Shown here piece after piece: positions 45,557-57,480 of a DNA stretch of 64,000 nt; the stretch's first letter is position 1; every line of letters begins with the position of its first letter. Location: assembly GCA_963989385.1 (NCBI GenBank), contig OZ022498.1, forward strand, positions 101,169,298 through 101,233,297. Reading direction: 5' to 3'. Both the position numbers and the translations under genes were made by a program. This stretch comes from Ctena decussata (lineage: Eukaryota; Mollusca; Bivalvia; Lucinida; Lucinidae). The notes beneath the pieces are model-generated. The model was given only the letters and a program-made list of their open reading frames with translations, did no database searches and was not told where the DNA came from.

Positions 45557-47149
45557 TACTAAAAGTGATTAATTTAAACGGATTTAGTCATGACTATTAC
45601 AATTAAGATGCAAAGGAGAGAGTCATACCCATTAAATCCCCTTTCTTAGGCCAGCAAAGAAGTTTGTATGCATTTTCTTTCATTTATATTGACATTCCTT
45701 GCAATCTGACTCACAAAATTCGTAATGTTTCCAAGAAGGTGAGAATGAATACCACCGCCAAAAACCGTAGAATACTGTATCATAGATAACAATTTCACCG
45801 TAGAATGATATATCTTAGCCGATAGAAACCATAACATCTACCGCCGAATACTATAACAAGAAATGAATGAAAAAGGCAAATTACGGCACAAAAGTGACTT
45901 TCCGGGAAGACATTTAAGGTTGGCGGACAAAATTCTTATGTTTAAGCACCAGACTATGGATTACATTCTACAAATATATGATGAAAAGCTAATTTAAGGA
46001 AGAATATAGCACTCATCAGCCCGGAATATATGCATTAATTATGGTAAAACTTATAACAGGCAAAGTTTCATATGAATAAAGGCATATATACCAGTAATTA
46101 TCAAATTTTACACCAGTTTTATACATTGTTCACACGGTTTAATAATGACGCTTTCCCACAATTCTTTGTAAAACCGGTGAAAACCATAACGTTAACATTC
46201 GCATGCAGAATACCGCAATAACACATTGTAGGTAGTGTGTTTTCTCTTCAAATGTCTGCTGTAAACATGGAGCCCACTGCGTAAACATACCAATCTTATG
46301 CAATTACATTTTAACACGATCGTTATTTGCCCGATACAGACAAAAAAGAAATTTGGCATGATAACTTTCATGTTAGATCCGGCCTGGCGTGCATGTGCAA
46401 ATGACGTAACTTGCTTTAAATGACGCCATTTGACCTCATAACATCAGCGATAACGTAGCGGCAGATATTTATCAACACCAGCATAATTGTTGGAAACAAC
46501 AGAAATGATCATGTTAGAATCAAAAGAAATAAAACTATTTGCCGTGAGTGGTAATGTTATTAGAGCATGTTTAGTCGTTCAGATGCATACCCGTAGGGTG
46601 AGTGATATAATTACTACCCATCTGAACCGCTAACCGCCCTCTTATCAACGACAAAACACGGCAAAGGATTTATTACTTCTAAGGTCAAACACTTATGAAC
46701 GTCACCTCAACGATTACAACACAGTTTTCCCCTTGTCAAAAGAGGAGGGATATTACTTTTCCTTTGTCCGGTCGTTTATTCATCCATTCAGACATAGACT
46801 CAAACTCTTGTGAGTGGACCAGATACTCTTTTATCATATGACGTCTCTGTTATTCAGTGGATAACGTCGTGTCATAAAAATCGTATGATAATCGTGTAAT
46901 AAAACAATGGCGCATAGACGTTACGTCATTGACGACGCCCATGTCAACAATGCGTTTCCTTCTTGAAATATTGTCCATTTTGAAGGCGATAAACCCCAGT
47001 TTTAGCCGTAGGCTTGTTTCATAAATTTCATATGAAATGACCATGTATAAAAATTGTAAAATTCGGTTTCTATAACACTGCTTCAAATAATATTATTGAC
47101 TCGAAATTACTCTTTCATAATTTTATCCCCACAACACCATCTAGCAAAA
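45557..47149. other. Unassigned stretch
   Basis: About 1.6 kb without a recognisable gene. 46680-47100 has only short open frames. Confidence 0.4.
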
Positions 47150-48304
47150 CTAGGGCAAGTGAGCTAACGTATACCCCCGGCCAGTGCCACCGCCTGATGA
47201 AAATAAACTTTAAACACAAAAATTTAACGCATATAAGCTACAAGTTTTAAAGTCTGTGACCTAGTTCTTTGGTCAGCGGCAGCATAAGAGAATGTCAACT
47301 AATCTGCTGCAAGCTTATAGTTAACGTAGTAATATATTAACAGGTTCCACCGAAAGATTTCTGAAATATATGAAACACTATAAAGCAGTACACTGACACA
47401 AGTGTATAAGTATGTGACCTTGACCTTAGGTCAACAGCAGCATTCAGATGATGTTAACTGTTGAAACCAAGTGGTAAATGTAAATGGTCACATACCAAAA
47501 GGTCCTACTGAAGAAGATGGGAAAAATAAGCAAAGAATATGAATTTAAGATAAAACTTTTACACGGAAAAGCACAGTTCTGTGACCTTGACCTTAAGTCA
47601 AGGTATGTAAGAGGATGGCATAGAATAAATTTTTAGAGCAACACTTATCATCATACCAAATATATAAGAAACCAAACCCAACAAAGAATTTGGATAATAC
47701 GAGATCAATAAACCTTTAACACAAAATGTATCAGTACATGTCTAAGTCTGTGACCTTGGCCTCTAGGTCATAGGCATAGAAATGTAAAGATGGTAAAAAA
47801 TAAAATTTTGGTCGTAAAAAGGAAAATAAAGAAAGGGTTTTGATGATATAGAAAATTTAACACAAAATTTTAACATGAAAAGTCCAAGTCCGTGACTTTG
47901 ACCTCTAGTCACAGGCTTGAGTGGGGACGGTACAGAATAAAACTTAGGACCAACATCTATCATCATGCAAAACATAATCCCAACCCAACAAAGAGTTTGA
48001 ATTATACAGAGATCTAAAAAACTTTAAGGCAAAACTTTAACATCAAAAGTCGACGTCCGTGACCTTGACCTGTAGGTTACAGGCATGGGTGGGGCTGATG
48101 TGGAATAAAACTATGGACCATTATCTATCGTTATGCCAAATATAAGCCCAATCCATCAAAGGGTTTGAATAATATAAGATCTCAAAAACTTTAACGCAAA
48201 ACTTGAACGCAAATGTTAACTCGCGGACGGACGGAAGGACGGACGGACGAACGGACAAACGCTATATATACCCCTCGTCATACTTTGTATGCCGGAGGTA
48301 TAAC
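47150..48304 (+). mobile_element. HINE-like tandem-core element B
   Basis: About six core units of roughly 165 bp, each with GTGACCTTGACCT-type words followed by AGGTCA(C/A)AGGC (starts near 47268, 47412, 47578, 47748, 47890 and 48055). After the core come a (GGAC)n tract (48222-48256), a hairpin CATACTTTGTATG (48279-48291) and the end CCGGAGGTATAAC. That end is the inverted copy of GTATACCCCCGGC near the left border (47169-47181). Central tandem repeats plus a 3' hairpin resemble Helentron-associated elements described in bivalves; this is inference. The left boundary is approximate. Confidence 0.65.
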
Positions 48305-48532
48305 TACAATCCTGAAGATACTAATTTGTGAGCAGTAACTATTGAACAGTTTATTTTCAGTTTATTTAAGAATGAAAGAATGAGGGGAGGGGGGAGAGAG
48401 GGGGCGGGTGTAGCTCATATAAATATATAATATATGTTATAAGTGTTTATGTAGGAAACACGCCATATGTATGCTAACCTCTAGCTTGCAATATAATTTT
48501 TAATCGATGAATGGCAACCTTTCAACCAGTAT

Positions 48533-48634
48533 TTCTCCGAATATGCTTATTCAGTTATAACACTCTATCCCACAGTCGCCGGCTTCTCCGAATCAGCTTG
48601 TTCAGTTATAACACTCTATCCCACAGTCGCCGGC
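48533..48634. repeat. 51-bp tandem duplication abutting a SINE head
   Basis: Two adjacent 51-bp copies (48533-48583, 48584-48634) share TTCAGTTATAACACTCTATC and CCCACAGTCGCCGGC with few differences. The second copy runs into the SINE head. Confidence 0.85.
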
Positions 48635-49330
48635 CGCGTAGCACAATCAGTAGGACACCTGACTCATAAGTCAGAGGTCCTGGGTTCGATACCCGTTCTG
48701 GACACATACTTTCGTTTGTCCTTCCGCTGATTCGAGAAGGACAGTTGTCAGTTACTGGCGAAAGTATGTGCACTTGGTATTCCTCGATTTCCTTTCGTTG
48801 ACTGGACGGTGGTTATTTCTGACATTACCTTCGACGAGTATATTTTCTAAAAAGGTATAATGCGGTAATGATTCTTACGCTCACTCGCGCAGAACAAAGC
48901 TCATCTTTACAAAAGGGACAGAATGATCGGAGAACGCACAACAATATTCTTTTTCTTCTTTCAACCCAGCATACAGACAGCGTTTAAACAACGTTGTGAC
49001 GACGTCGATGCAACGTTATGACATCGGAACAACCTTGTATAAACGTCAGTAAAACGTCATAACCTTGCATCGACGTTCCTCAGACGTCGTTTCGACGTTG
49101 TGTGCCTGTACGGAAACTGTTTATCATTTGCGATGACCGATAGCATTTACCGGGCATTTTTGCAGTAACAACTCATGAGCATGCTACTTTATCGATTTAT
49201 CATGTGGACTGCTCGATTTTGGCATTAAATGGCAAGCTTCTAACAGCACCACCTAGTCAACGAAAGGAAATCGAGGAACTGTTTCCCAGGAATAGTGTGG
49301 TTAGGTTAACATACCGTCCAATCAATCAAT
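48632..49330 (+). mobile_element. SINE family A interrupted by a MITE
   Basis: Head and body (GCCGCGTAGCACAATCAGTA, GGGTTCGATACCCG, AGTTACTGGCGAAAGTATGT) run to 48779. The family body resumes at about 49279 with TTTCCCAGGAATAGTGTGGT and ends in (AATC)n. Roughly 25 bp of body expected at the junction are missing. Confidence 0.82.
48780..49278. mobile_element. MITE, family 6 (long copy) inside a SINE
   Basis: 499 bp with inverted ends TTCCTCGATTTCCTTTCGTT and AACGAAAGGAAATCGAGGAA. Its interior contains an ACGTCG-rich patch (48964-49111) shared with other loci, so it has captured or been hit by that repeat. No transposase. Confidence 0.85.
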
Positions 49331-49467
49331 CCCACGGTCACCTGCTAACTTTGAAAGACAGCTTTACTTCGTGGTTAGAATAAAATAAAGCAAACAGTAT
49401 TTAAAAATGTCCTCGATGGATGTATTTACAGAGAAACCGAAACTTCTCAACTGCTGAAAGTGAAAGA

Positions 49468-49660
49468 CCCACCTCCGTAGCCGAGTGGCTTAGGTCGTTT
49501 ACTTCAAGTCACTGTAACCTCTAACTGATTAATGGTCGTGGAATCGAACCCCAGATACCGACCATGTTTCTTTATGTGAAAAAGTAGGAAGTCCCTTACG
49601 GAGGATGAGAGATTGGTACTGGTTCTTTCCAGTAACGAATTTAAATCACCCGCTTTCAGG
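49468..49660 (+). mobile_element. SINE with tRNA-Ser-like head (family D type)
   Basis: ACCTCCGTAGCCGAGTGGCT (A box) and GGTCGTGGAATCGAACCCC (B box) precede a body with GGAGGATGAGAGATTGGTAC. It ends close to the start of satellite arm 2. Confidence 0.6.
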
Positions 49661-49669
49661 ACTTTTTTA

Positions 49670-52600
49670 AGCTTAAAACCCCTCTCAAATTAAATTGCCC
49701 ACTGACTCCACGTTGCCAGTTGCCTATTCACAACAACTTCGGAATAGGCATTTGGTTACAGTTTGCCAGTTGCCTATTTAGCTTTTGGCATTTGGCTGCC
49801 AGCTACCAGTAACTGTTCCCAATTAATATTTTCTAGCCTAACCCCTCTCAAATAGAAATGGCATCTGGCTGCAAGTTACCAGTTCACAAGAATTTGCGAA
49901 TTGGCATCTGGATGTACTTTGTCAGTTTCCTATTTAGTTACAATCGTCTTAAACACTCTCAAATCGAAATGGCATCTGACTGCCAGTTGCCAATTGCCAG
50001 TTAACAAGAATTTGCGAATTGGCATCTGGATGTCGTTCGCCGGTTTCCTATTTCGCTTTTATCGCCTAAGACACTCTTAATTCGAATTGGCATCTGGCTG
50101 CTAGTTGCCAGTTGACAATTCATCAAAAAAAATTCGAATTGGCATTTGGCAGCCGTTTTCCTGTTTCCTATGTAGCTTAAATCGTCTTAAATACACTCAA
50201 ATCGAATTGGCATCTGGCTGCCAGTTGCCAATTCATAAAAAAATGAATTGGCATCTGGCTGCCGTTTGACGGTTTACTATGTTGCTTTAATCGTCTGAAA
50301 CCCTCTCAAATCGAACTGGCATCTGGCTGTCAGTTGCCAAATTGTCAATTCGCAAGAATTAGCGAATTGGCATCTCGCTGCCGTTTGCCGGTTTCCTACA
50401 TGGCTTTAATTGTCTTAAGCACTCATGAATCGAATTGGCATCTGACTGCCAGTTGCCAATTGCCAGCTCAGGAGAATTAGCGAATTGGCATCTGACTGCC
50501 ATTTACCGGTTTCCTATGTAGCTTTAATCATCTGAAACCCTCTCAAATCGAATTGGCATCTGACTGCCAGTTGCCAGTTTACAAGAATTTACGAATCGGC
50601 ATCTCGATGTCGTTTGCCGGTTTCCTATGTAGCTTTAATCGGCATAAACCTCTCATATCAAATTTGCATCTGGCTGCCAGTTGCCAATTGACAATTCATT
50701 AAAAAAATTTCGTATAGGCATATGGCTGCCGTTTACCGGTTTCCTATGTAGCTTAACTCTCAAATTGAATTGGCATCTTGCTGCCAGTTGGCAGTTGCCA
50801 GTTCAGTAGAATTAGCGAATTTGCATCTGGCTGCCGTTTGCCGGTTTCCTATGTAGCTTTAATCGTCTGAAGCTCTCTCAAATCGAATTGACATCTCCCT
50901 GCCAGTTGCCAGTTCACAAGAATTTGCAAATAGGCATCTGGATATCATTTGCCGGTTACCTATTTCGTCTTAAACACTCACAGCTCGAATTGGCATCTGG
51001 CTGCCAGCTGCCAGTTGACAATTCATAGAAAAATTAGAATAGGCATATGGCTGCCATTTACCGGTTTCCTATGTACCTTTTATTAATTTAAACACTCTCA
51101 AATCGAAATGGCATCTGGATACCTGTTGCCAGTTCAGTAGAATTAGTGAATTGATATCAGGCTGCCATTTGCCGTTTTCGTATGTAGCTTTAATCGTCTT
51201 AAACACTCTCAAATCGAATTGACATCTGGCTGCCACTTGCCAGTTCACAATTTATTAAAAGTTTCGAACTGGCATCTGGCTGCCGTTTCCCAGTTACATT
51301 TGTAGCTTAAATCGTCTAAAACCTTCTCAAATCTGGCTGCCAGTTGCCAGTTACCAATTCATAAACAAAATATTCGAATTGACATCTGGCTGCCGTTTGC
51401 CGGTTTCCTATGTTGCTTTAATCGTCTTAAACACTCTCAAATTGAATTGGCATCTGGCTGCCAGTTGCTAATTGCCATTTCAAAACGATTAGCGAAATGG
51501 CATCTGGCTGCCGTTTGCCTATATCCTACACGGCTTTAATTGTCATAAACATTCAGGAATCGAATTGGCATCTGATTGCCAGTTGCCAGTTGAGGAGAAT
51601 TAGCGAAGAGGCAGCTGGCTGCCGTTTTCGGGATTCCTATGTAGCTTTAATCATCTGAAATCCTCTCAAATCGAATTGGCATCTGACTGCCAATTGCCAG
51701 TTCACAAGAATTTGCGAATTGGCATCTCGATGTCGTTTGCCGGTTTCCTATGTAGCTTAAATCGGCATAAACCCTCTCAAATCGAATTGGCATCTGGCTG
51801 CCAGTTGCCAGTTGACAATTCATAAACAAGAGGGCCATGAGGCCCTGATCCGCTCACCTGAGCAATTGGCAAAGTCGCTTTTTCTTATGTCTGAAATTGT
51901 CAAAATATGAGTCTAGGGTCAAAAGTCAAAGACTGACCATGACCTCTTGTACTCATAAATCTTCATGTGCTAATACGCATTAAGACAACCATATATACCA
52001 TTTTTTAGACCAAAATCTTCAAAACTTTCCATGAAATCTTATGTTCTAGCATTTTCCCATATTTGACCATGCTGCAAAAAAAGGTCAAGGTGAACCCAAG
52101 GTTATCATTTGAACAGTCTTGGAAGTACTCTAGTACTCCATGCTACTTACCAAGTTTCAAGGCCATAGGCATATTTGGCTTTTGAGGAAATGTTTGAAAA
52201 TGTCAAAATATGAGAGATCTGGGTCAAAGAATGACCTTGACCTCTTGTACTCATAATTCTTCATGACCTCATTAAGATGACTGTATATACCAATTTTTAG
52301 GCCAAAATCTTCAAAAATTCCCATGAAAGCTTATGTTGTAGCATTTTGCCATATTTGACCTTGTCATAAAAAGGTCAAGGTCAAGCAAAGGTCATAATTT
52401 GAACAATCTTGATAATACTGGAGTACCCAATGCCACATACCAAGTTTCAAGGCCATCGGTCAACTGGTTCTGGAGAAGAAGATTTTCAAAGGTTTTTACC
52501 ATATATGGTCATGGCGGCCATGCTGGTCATGTGACCCAGACCATTTGAAGAAATTTTCGTTTCCTCAACCCCTGAAGGCTCTTTATGATATTTGGTTACA

Positions 52601-55600
52601 ACTGGCTTTTAAAAAGAAGTTTGAAATTGTCAAACTATGAGAATTCAGGGTCAAAGGTCAAAGAATGACCTTGACCTCTTGTACTTATGAATCTTGATGT
52701 ACTCATTAAGATGACTGCATTTTCCAATTTTTAGGGCTAAATCTTCAAAACTTTCCATGAAATCTTATGTTCTAGCATTTTCCCTTATTTGACCTTCCCG
52801 TAAAATGGTCAAGGTCAACCCAAGGTTATCATTTTGAACACTCTTGATAGAACTGGAATACCCAATGCTTCATACCAAGTTTCAAGGCCATCGGTCAACT
52901 GGTTCTGGAGAAAAAGATTTTTAAAAGTTTTTACCATATATGGGCGTGGCGGCCATGTTGGTCATGTGACCTGAACCTTTTGAACAAAATTTCATTCCCT
53001 CAACCCCTGGAGGCTCTATATGAAATTTGGTTACAATTGGCCCAGTGGCTTTGGAGAAGATTGTTTGAAAATGTCAAAATATGAGAGTTCTGGGTCAAAG
53101 GTCAAAGAATGACCTTGACCTCTTATACTCATAAATCTTCATGTACTCAACTGCATTAACCAATTTTAGGCCTTACTCTTCAAAACTTTCCATGAAATCA
53201 TATGTTATAGCATTTTCCCATATTTGACCTTGCAGTAAAATGGTCAAGGTCAACCCAAGGTCATAATTTGAACAATCTTGATAGTACTCGAGTACCCAAT
53301 GCTACATACCAAGTTTCAAGGCCATCGTTCAATTGGTTCTGGAGAAGAAGATTTTTAAAGGTTTTTACCATATATGGGCGTGGCGGCCATGTTGGTCATG
53401 TGACCAGGACAGTATGAATAAATTTTTGTTCCCTCAACCCCTGGAGGCTCTATATGAAATTTGGTTTCAATTGGCTCAGTGGCTGTTGAGGAGATTGTTC
53501 GAAATTGTCAAAATATGAGAGTTCTGAGTCAAAGGTCAAAGAATGACCTTGACCTCTTAAAGTCATAAATCTTCACGTACTCATTAAGATGATCGTAGAT
53601 ACTGGTTTTTAGCCCAAAATCTGCAACAGTTTCCAAGATATCTTATGTTCTGGCATTTTGCCATATAAAAGCACAAGGAAGCAAATTTGACCTTGCCGTA
53701 AAAAAGGTCAAGGTCAACCCAAGGTCATAATTTGAACAATCTTGGTAGTACTCGCGTACCCGATGCTACATACCAAGTTTCAAGGCCATCGGCCTATTGG
53801 TTCTGGAGAAGAAGATTTTTTTAGGTTTTTACCATATATGGGCGTGGCGGCCATGTTGGTCATGTGACCAGGACCGTTTGAACAACTTTTCGTTCCTAAG
53901 GTCCCAGGAGGTTCTATATGAAATTTGATTACAATTGGCCTAGCGGTTTCAGAGGAGAAGTCGTTTGAAATTGTGGACGGACGACGGACGGACGGACGGA
54001 CGGACGGACGACGGACGACGGACGACGGAGCCTTACCATCCTATAAGCTCCCCCGGAGCCGCTGGCTCAGGTGAGCTAAAAATTGCACATTGGCATTTGG
54101 CTGCCATTTACCGCTTTCCTATGTAGCTTTTCATCGTCTTAAACACTCTCAAATCGAATTGGCATCTGGCCGCCACTTGCAATTTGACAATTCGTTAAAC
54201 TTTCCGAATTGGCATCTGGCTGCCGTTTGCCGGTTTCCTATGTAGCTTTAATCGTCTGAAACCGTCTCAAATCGAATTGGCATCTGACTGCCAGTTGCCA
54301 GTTGACAGTTCAGAAGAATTTGCGAATAGGCATCTGTATATCATTTGCCGGTTACCTATTAAGATTTTATCGTCTTGAACACTCTCAGCTCGAACTGGCA
54401 TCTGGCTGCCAATTGCCAGTTGACAATTCATAAAATAATTCGATTTGGCATCTGGCTGGCGTTTGTCGGTTTCCTATGTACCTTTTATCGGGTTAAACAC
54501 TCTCAAATTGAATTGGCATCTGGCTGCCAGTTGCCAGTTCAGTAAAATTAGTGAATAACCATCTAGCTGTCGTGTGCCGGTTTCCTATGAAGCTATAATC
54601 GTCTAAAACCGTCTCAAATCGAATTGGCATCTGACTGCCAATGGCCAGTTTCCAGTTCACGAGAATTTGCGAATTAGCATCTGACTGTCGTTTGTCGGAT
54701 TCCTATTTAGTTTAAATCGGGTTAACCACTCTCAAATCGAATTGGCATCTGGCTGCCATTTGCCCATTGACAATTCATAAAAATTTTCGAATTCGCATCT
54801 GGCTGCCGTTTGCCAGTTTCCACTTTAACTATAATCGTCTTAAACACTCTCAAATCGAACTGGCATCTGGCTGCCACTTGCAAGCTCACAATCTTTTTAA
54901 ATTTTCGAATTGGCATCTGGCTGCCGTTTTCCAGCTCCCTTTATAGCTTAAATCGTCTTAAACCTTCTCAAATCGAAATGGCATATTGGCATCTGGCTGC
55001 CAGTTGCCAGTTGCCAATTAAAGAAAATCGAATTGGCATCTCGCTGATGTTTTTGGTTTCCTGCATTGCTTTAATCGTCTTAAACGCTCTCGAATCGAAT
55101 TGGCATCTGGCTGCCAGTTTCCAATTCGCAAGGATAAGCGAATTGGCATCTGGCTGCCGTTTGCCGGTTTCCTACATGGCTTTTATTGTCTTTAACACTC
55201 ATGAATCGAATTGGCATCTGGCTGCCAGTTGCCAATAGCCAGTTCAAGAGAATTAGCGAAGAAGCATCTGGCTGCCGTTTTCCGGTTTCCAATTTAGCTT
55301 TAATCATCTGATATACTCTCAAATCGAATTGGCATCTGACTGCCAGTTGGCAGTTGCCAGTTCAGGAAAATTAGCAAATTGGTATCTGGCTGCCGTTTGC
55401 TGGTTCCTATGCTTTAATAATCGTCTTAAATCCTTTCAAATCGAATTGGCATCTGACTACCAGTTGCCAGTTCACAACAATTTGCGAATAGGCATCTGCA
55501 TGTCGTTTGCCGGTTTCCTATTTAGCTATAATCGTCAGAAACCGTCTCAAATCGAATTGGCACCTGGCTGTTAGTTGCAAGTTGACAATTCATAAAGATT

Positions 55601-56990
55601 TTCGGATTGGCATCTGACTACCGTTTACCGGTTTCCTATATTGCTTTAATCGTCTTAAACACTCTCAAATCGAATTGGCATCTGACGGCCAGTTGCCAGT
55701 TCACAAGAATTTGCGAATTGGCATCTCGATGTCGTTTGCCGGTTTCCTATGTAGCTTAAATCGTCTAAAACCTTCTCAAATCGAATTGGCATCTGGCTGC
55801 CAGTTGCCAGTTGACAATTCATAAAAAATTGCGCATTGGCATTTGGCTGCCATTTACCGCTTTCCTATGTAGCTTTAATCGTCTTAAACACTCTCAAATC
55901 GAATTGGCATCTGGCCGCCACTTGCAAGTTGACAATTCGTAAAACTTTCCGAATTGGCATCTGGCTGCCGTTTGCCGGTTTCCTATGTTGCTTTAATCGT
56001 CTTAAACACTCTCAAATCGAATTGGCATCTGACTGCCAGTTGCCAGTTCACAAGAATTTGCAAATAGGCATCTGAATGTCGTTTGTCGGTTTCCTATTTA
56101 GCTGTAATTGGAATCAACCCTCTCAAATCGAATTGGAATCTGGCTGCCAGTTGCCAGTTGCCAATTCATTAAAAATTTCGATTTGGCATCTGGCTGCCGT
56201 TTGCCGGTTTCCTAAGCTGCTTTTATCGTCTTAAACGCTCTCAAAACGAATTGGCATCTGGCGGCCAGTTGCCAGTTGCCAATTTGCAAGAATTAGCGAA
56301 TTGGCATCTGGCTGCCGTTTGCCGGTTTCCTACATGGCTTTAGTCATAAACACTCATGAATCGAATTAGCATCTTACTGCCAGTTGCAAATTCAGAAGAA
56401 TTAGCGCGGAGGCATCTGGCCTCCTTTTTCCGGTTTCCTATGTTGCTTTCATCATCTGAAATCCTCTCAAATCGAATTGGCATCTGACTTCCAGTTGCCA
56501 GCTCAGGAGAATTAGCGAATTGGCATCTGGCTGCCGTTTACCGGTTTCATACGTAGCTTTAATCATCGGAAACCCTCTCAAATCGAATTTGCATCTGACT
56601 GCAAGTTGCCAGTTCAGAGGATTTGCAAATAGGCATCTGGATGTCGTTCGCCGGTTTTCTATTTAGCTGTAATCGGTATAATCCCTCTCAAATCAAATTG
56701 GCATCTGGCTGCCGTTTACCGGTTTCCAATGTAGCTTTAATCGGCTTAAACACTCTCAAATCGAATTGGCATATGGCTGCCAGTTGCCAGATGCCAGTTC
56801 ACAAGAATTTGCGAACAGGCATCTGGATGTCGTTTGCCGGTTTCCTCTTTAGCTGTTATCGGCATAAACCGTCTTTAATCGAATTGGCATCTGGTGCCAG
56901 TTGCCAGTTGATAATTCATAAAAAATTTAGAATTGGCATTTAGCTGCCGTTTACCGCTTTCCTCTGTACATTTAATCGTCTTACAGCCCT
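49670..56990 (-). repeat. Satellite array, arm 2 (inverted relative to arm 1)
   Basis: The same about 115-bp monomer as arm 1 but in reverse orientation (CGAATTGGCATCTGGCTGCC, TTTGCCGGTTTCCTATGTAG, TTTAATCGTCTTAAACACTC). About 44 monomers after subtracting the 2250-bp element inserted at 51827-54076. A variant (AAGCACTCATGAATCGAATT and kin) recurs at 50396, 51528, 55170 and 56329, suggesting a higher-order unit of about 1.15-1.4 kb once the insertion is removed. Confidence 0.95.
51827..54076 (+). mobile_element. HINE-like tandem-core element A, intact copy
   Basis: It begins CAAGAGGGCCATGAGGCCC with GCTCACCTGAGC at 51852-51863. Four to five core units of about 438 bp follow (GAATGACCTTGACCTCTTGT near 52225, 52663, 53106 and 53541), then (GGAC)n at 53974-54030, a hairpin GAGCCGCTGGCTC and the end AGGTGAGC. 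The final GCTCAGGTGAGC is the reverse complement of the left subterminal motif. TAAA is at both borders (51823-51826, 54077-54080), and a paralogous empty site exists at 55797-55840. No protein is encoded. A Helitron/Helentron-type relationship is inferred from the 3' hairpin followed by CTAA and from the tandem core. Confidence 0.8.
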
Positions 56991-57039
56991 TTTCTAAAAT
57001 ACGTGAAATCTGTGCGTCTGCAACGTTTACTTTCTCTAG

Positions 57040-57145
57040 ACGATTTAACGGGTCAGTGACAGACATAACTGTAACATCTCAAAGACCTGTGACTCTTGTA
57101 TTGAGTACACATGACAATATAACGGTAGAGAGATGTAATCAGTAG
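57040..57145 (+). CDS. Possible terminal exon, extracellular-type peptide
   Basis: A pyrimidine-rich tract and TCTCTAG acceptor precede a frame that needs one leading base, exactly the phase left open at 35037. It reads RFNGSVTDITVTSQRPVTLV then LSTHDNITVERCNQ and a stop at 57143. Two N-glycosylation sequons (NGS, NIT) fit a secreted protein. It does not resemble the second half of a C-type lectin, and the implied intron would be 22 kb of satellite. The link to the lectin-like gene, and the exon itself, remain weak. Confidence 0.25.
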
Positions 57146-57261
57146 CCGGAAGTGTCAATCAATTTCTGCGCTTGAAAAGATGTTTAGCTGCTTTGACTAG
57201 CTAACAAATTCGGATCTGCTACCTTTATTAGATTAATTTGTTGAAAATCAAACCTATAAAT

Positions 57262-57480
57262 TTTTGTCGATGGTGGATGAATAAAGATTTTACGCCCTTT
57301 TTAACATAATTTCAGCTATATCAGGACGATGGGTTGGTGATAATGAAGGGCTGTTTATGACTGAAAAGATACTGAAAAGATACCCGCTTCCAACGCGTCT
57401 CGAGCCCGGGATTTATGTACGAATGCAGAGTCTAATCCCAGACTTGGCAGCTCGCTAATTTCCCATCGCCCCTTTTACCG
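57262..57480 (-). mobile_element. SINE family C, diverged
   Basis: The minus-strand body CCTTCATTATCACC...CATCGTCCTGATATAGCTGA and AAGGGCGTAAAATC match the family C copies at 17.6 and 19.7 kb. The head is eroded (CCCGGGCTCGAGACG as B-box remnant). Confidence 0.55.

Noticed and set aside
22138..48720. Apparent tRNA genes (A and B boxes, cloverleaf-like heads) at several sites
   Set aside because: Each is fused to a conserved SINE body and tail, several have long TSDs, and the anticodon arm does not close with a 7-nt loop. They are SINE heads, not tRNA genes.
54810..56943. Similar open frames on the plus strand of arm 2
   Set aside because: Same satellite in inverted orientation; no start context, splice site or constraint supports coding.
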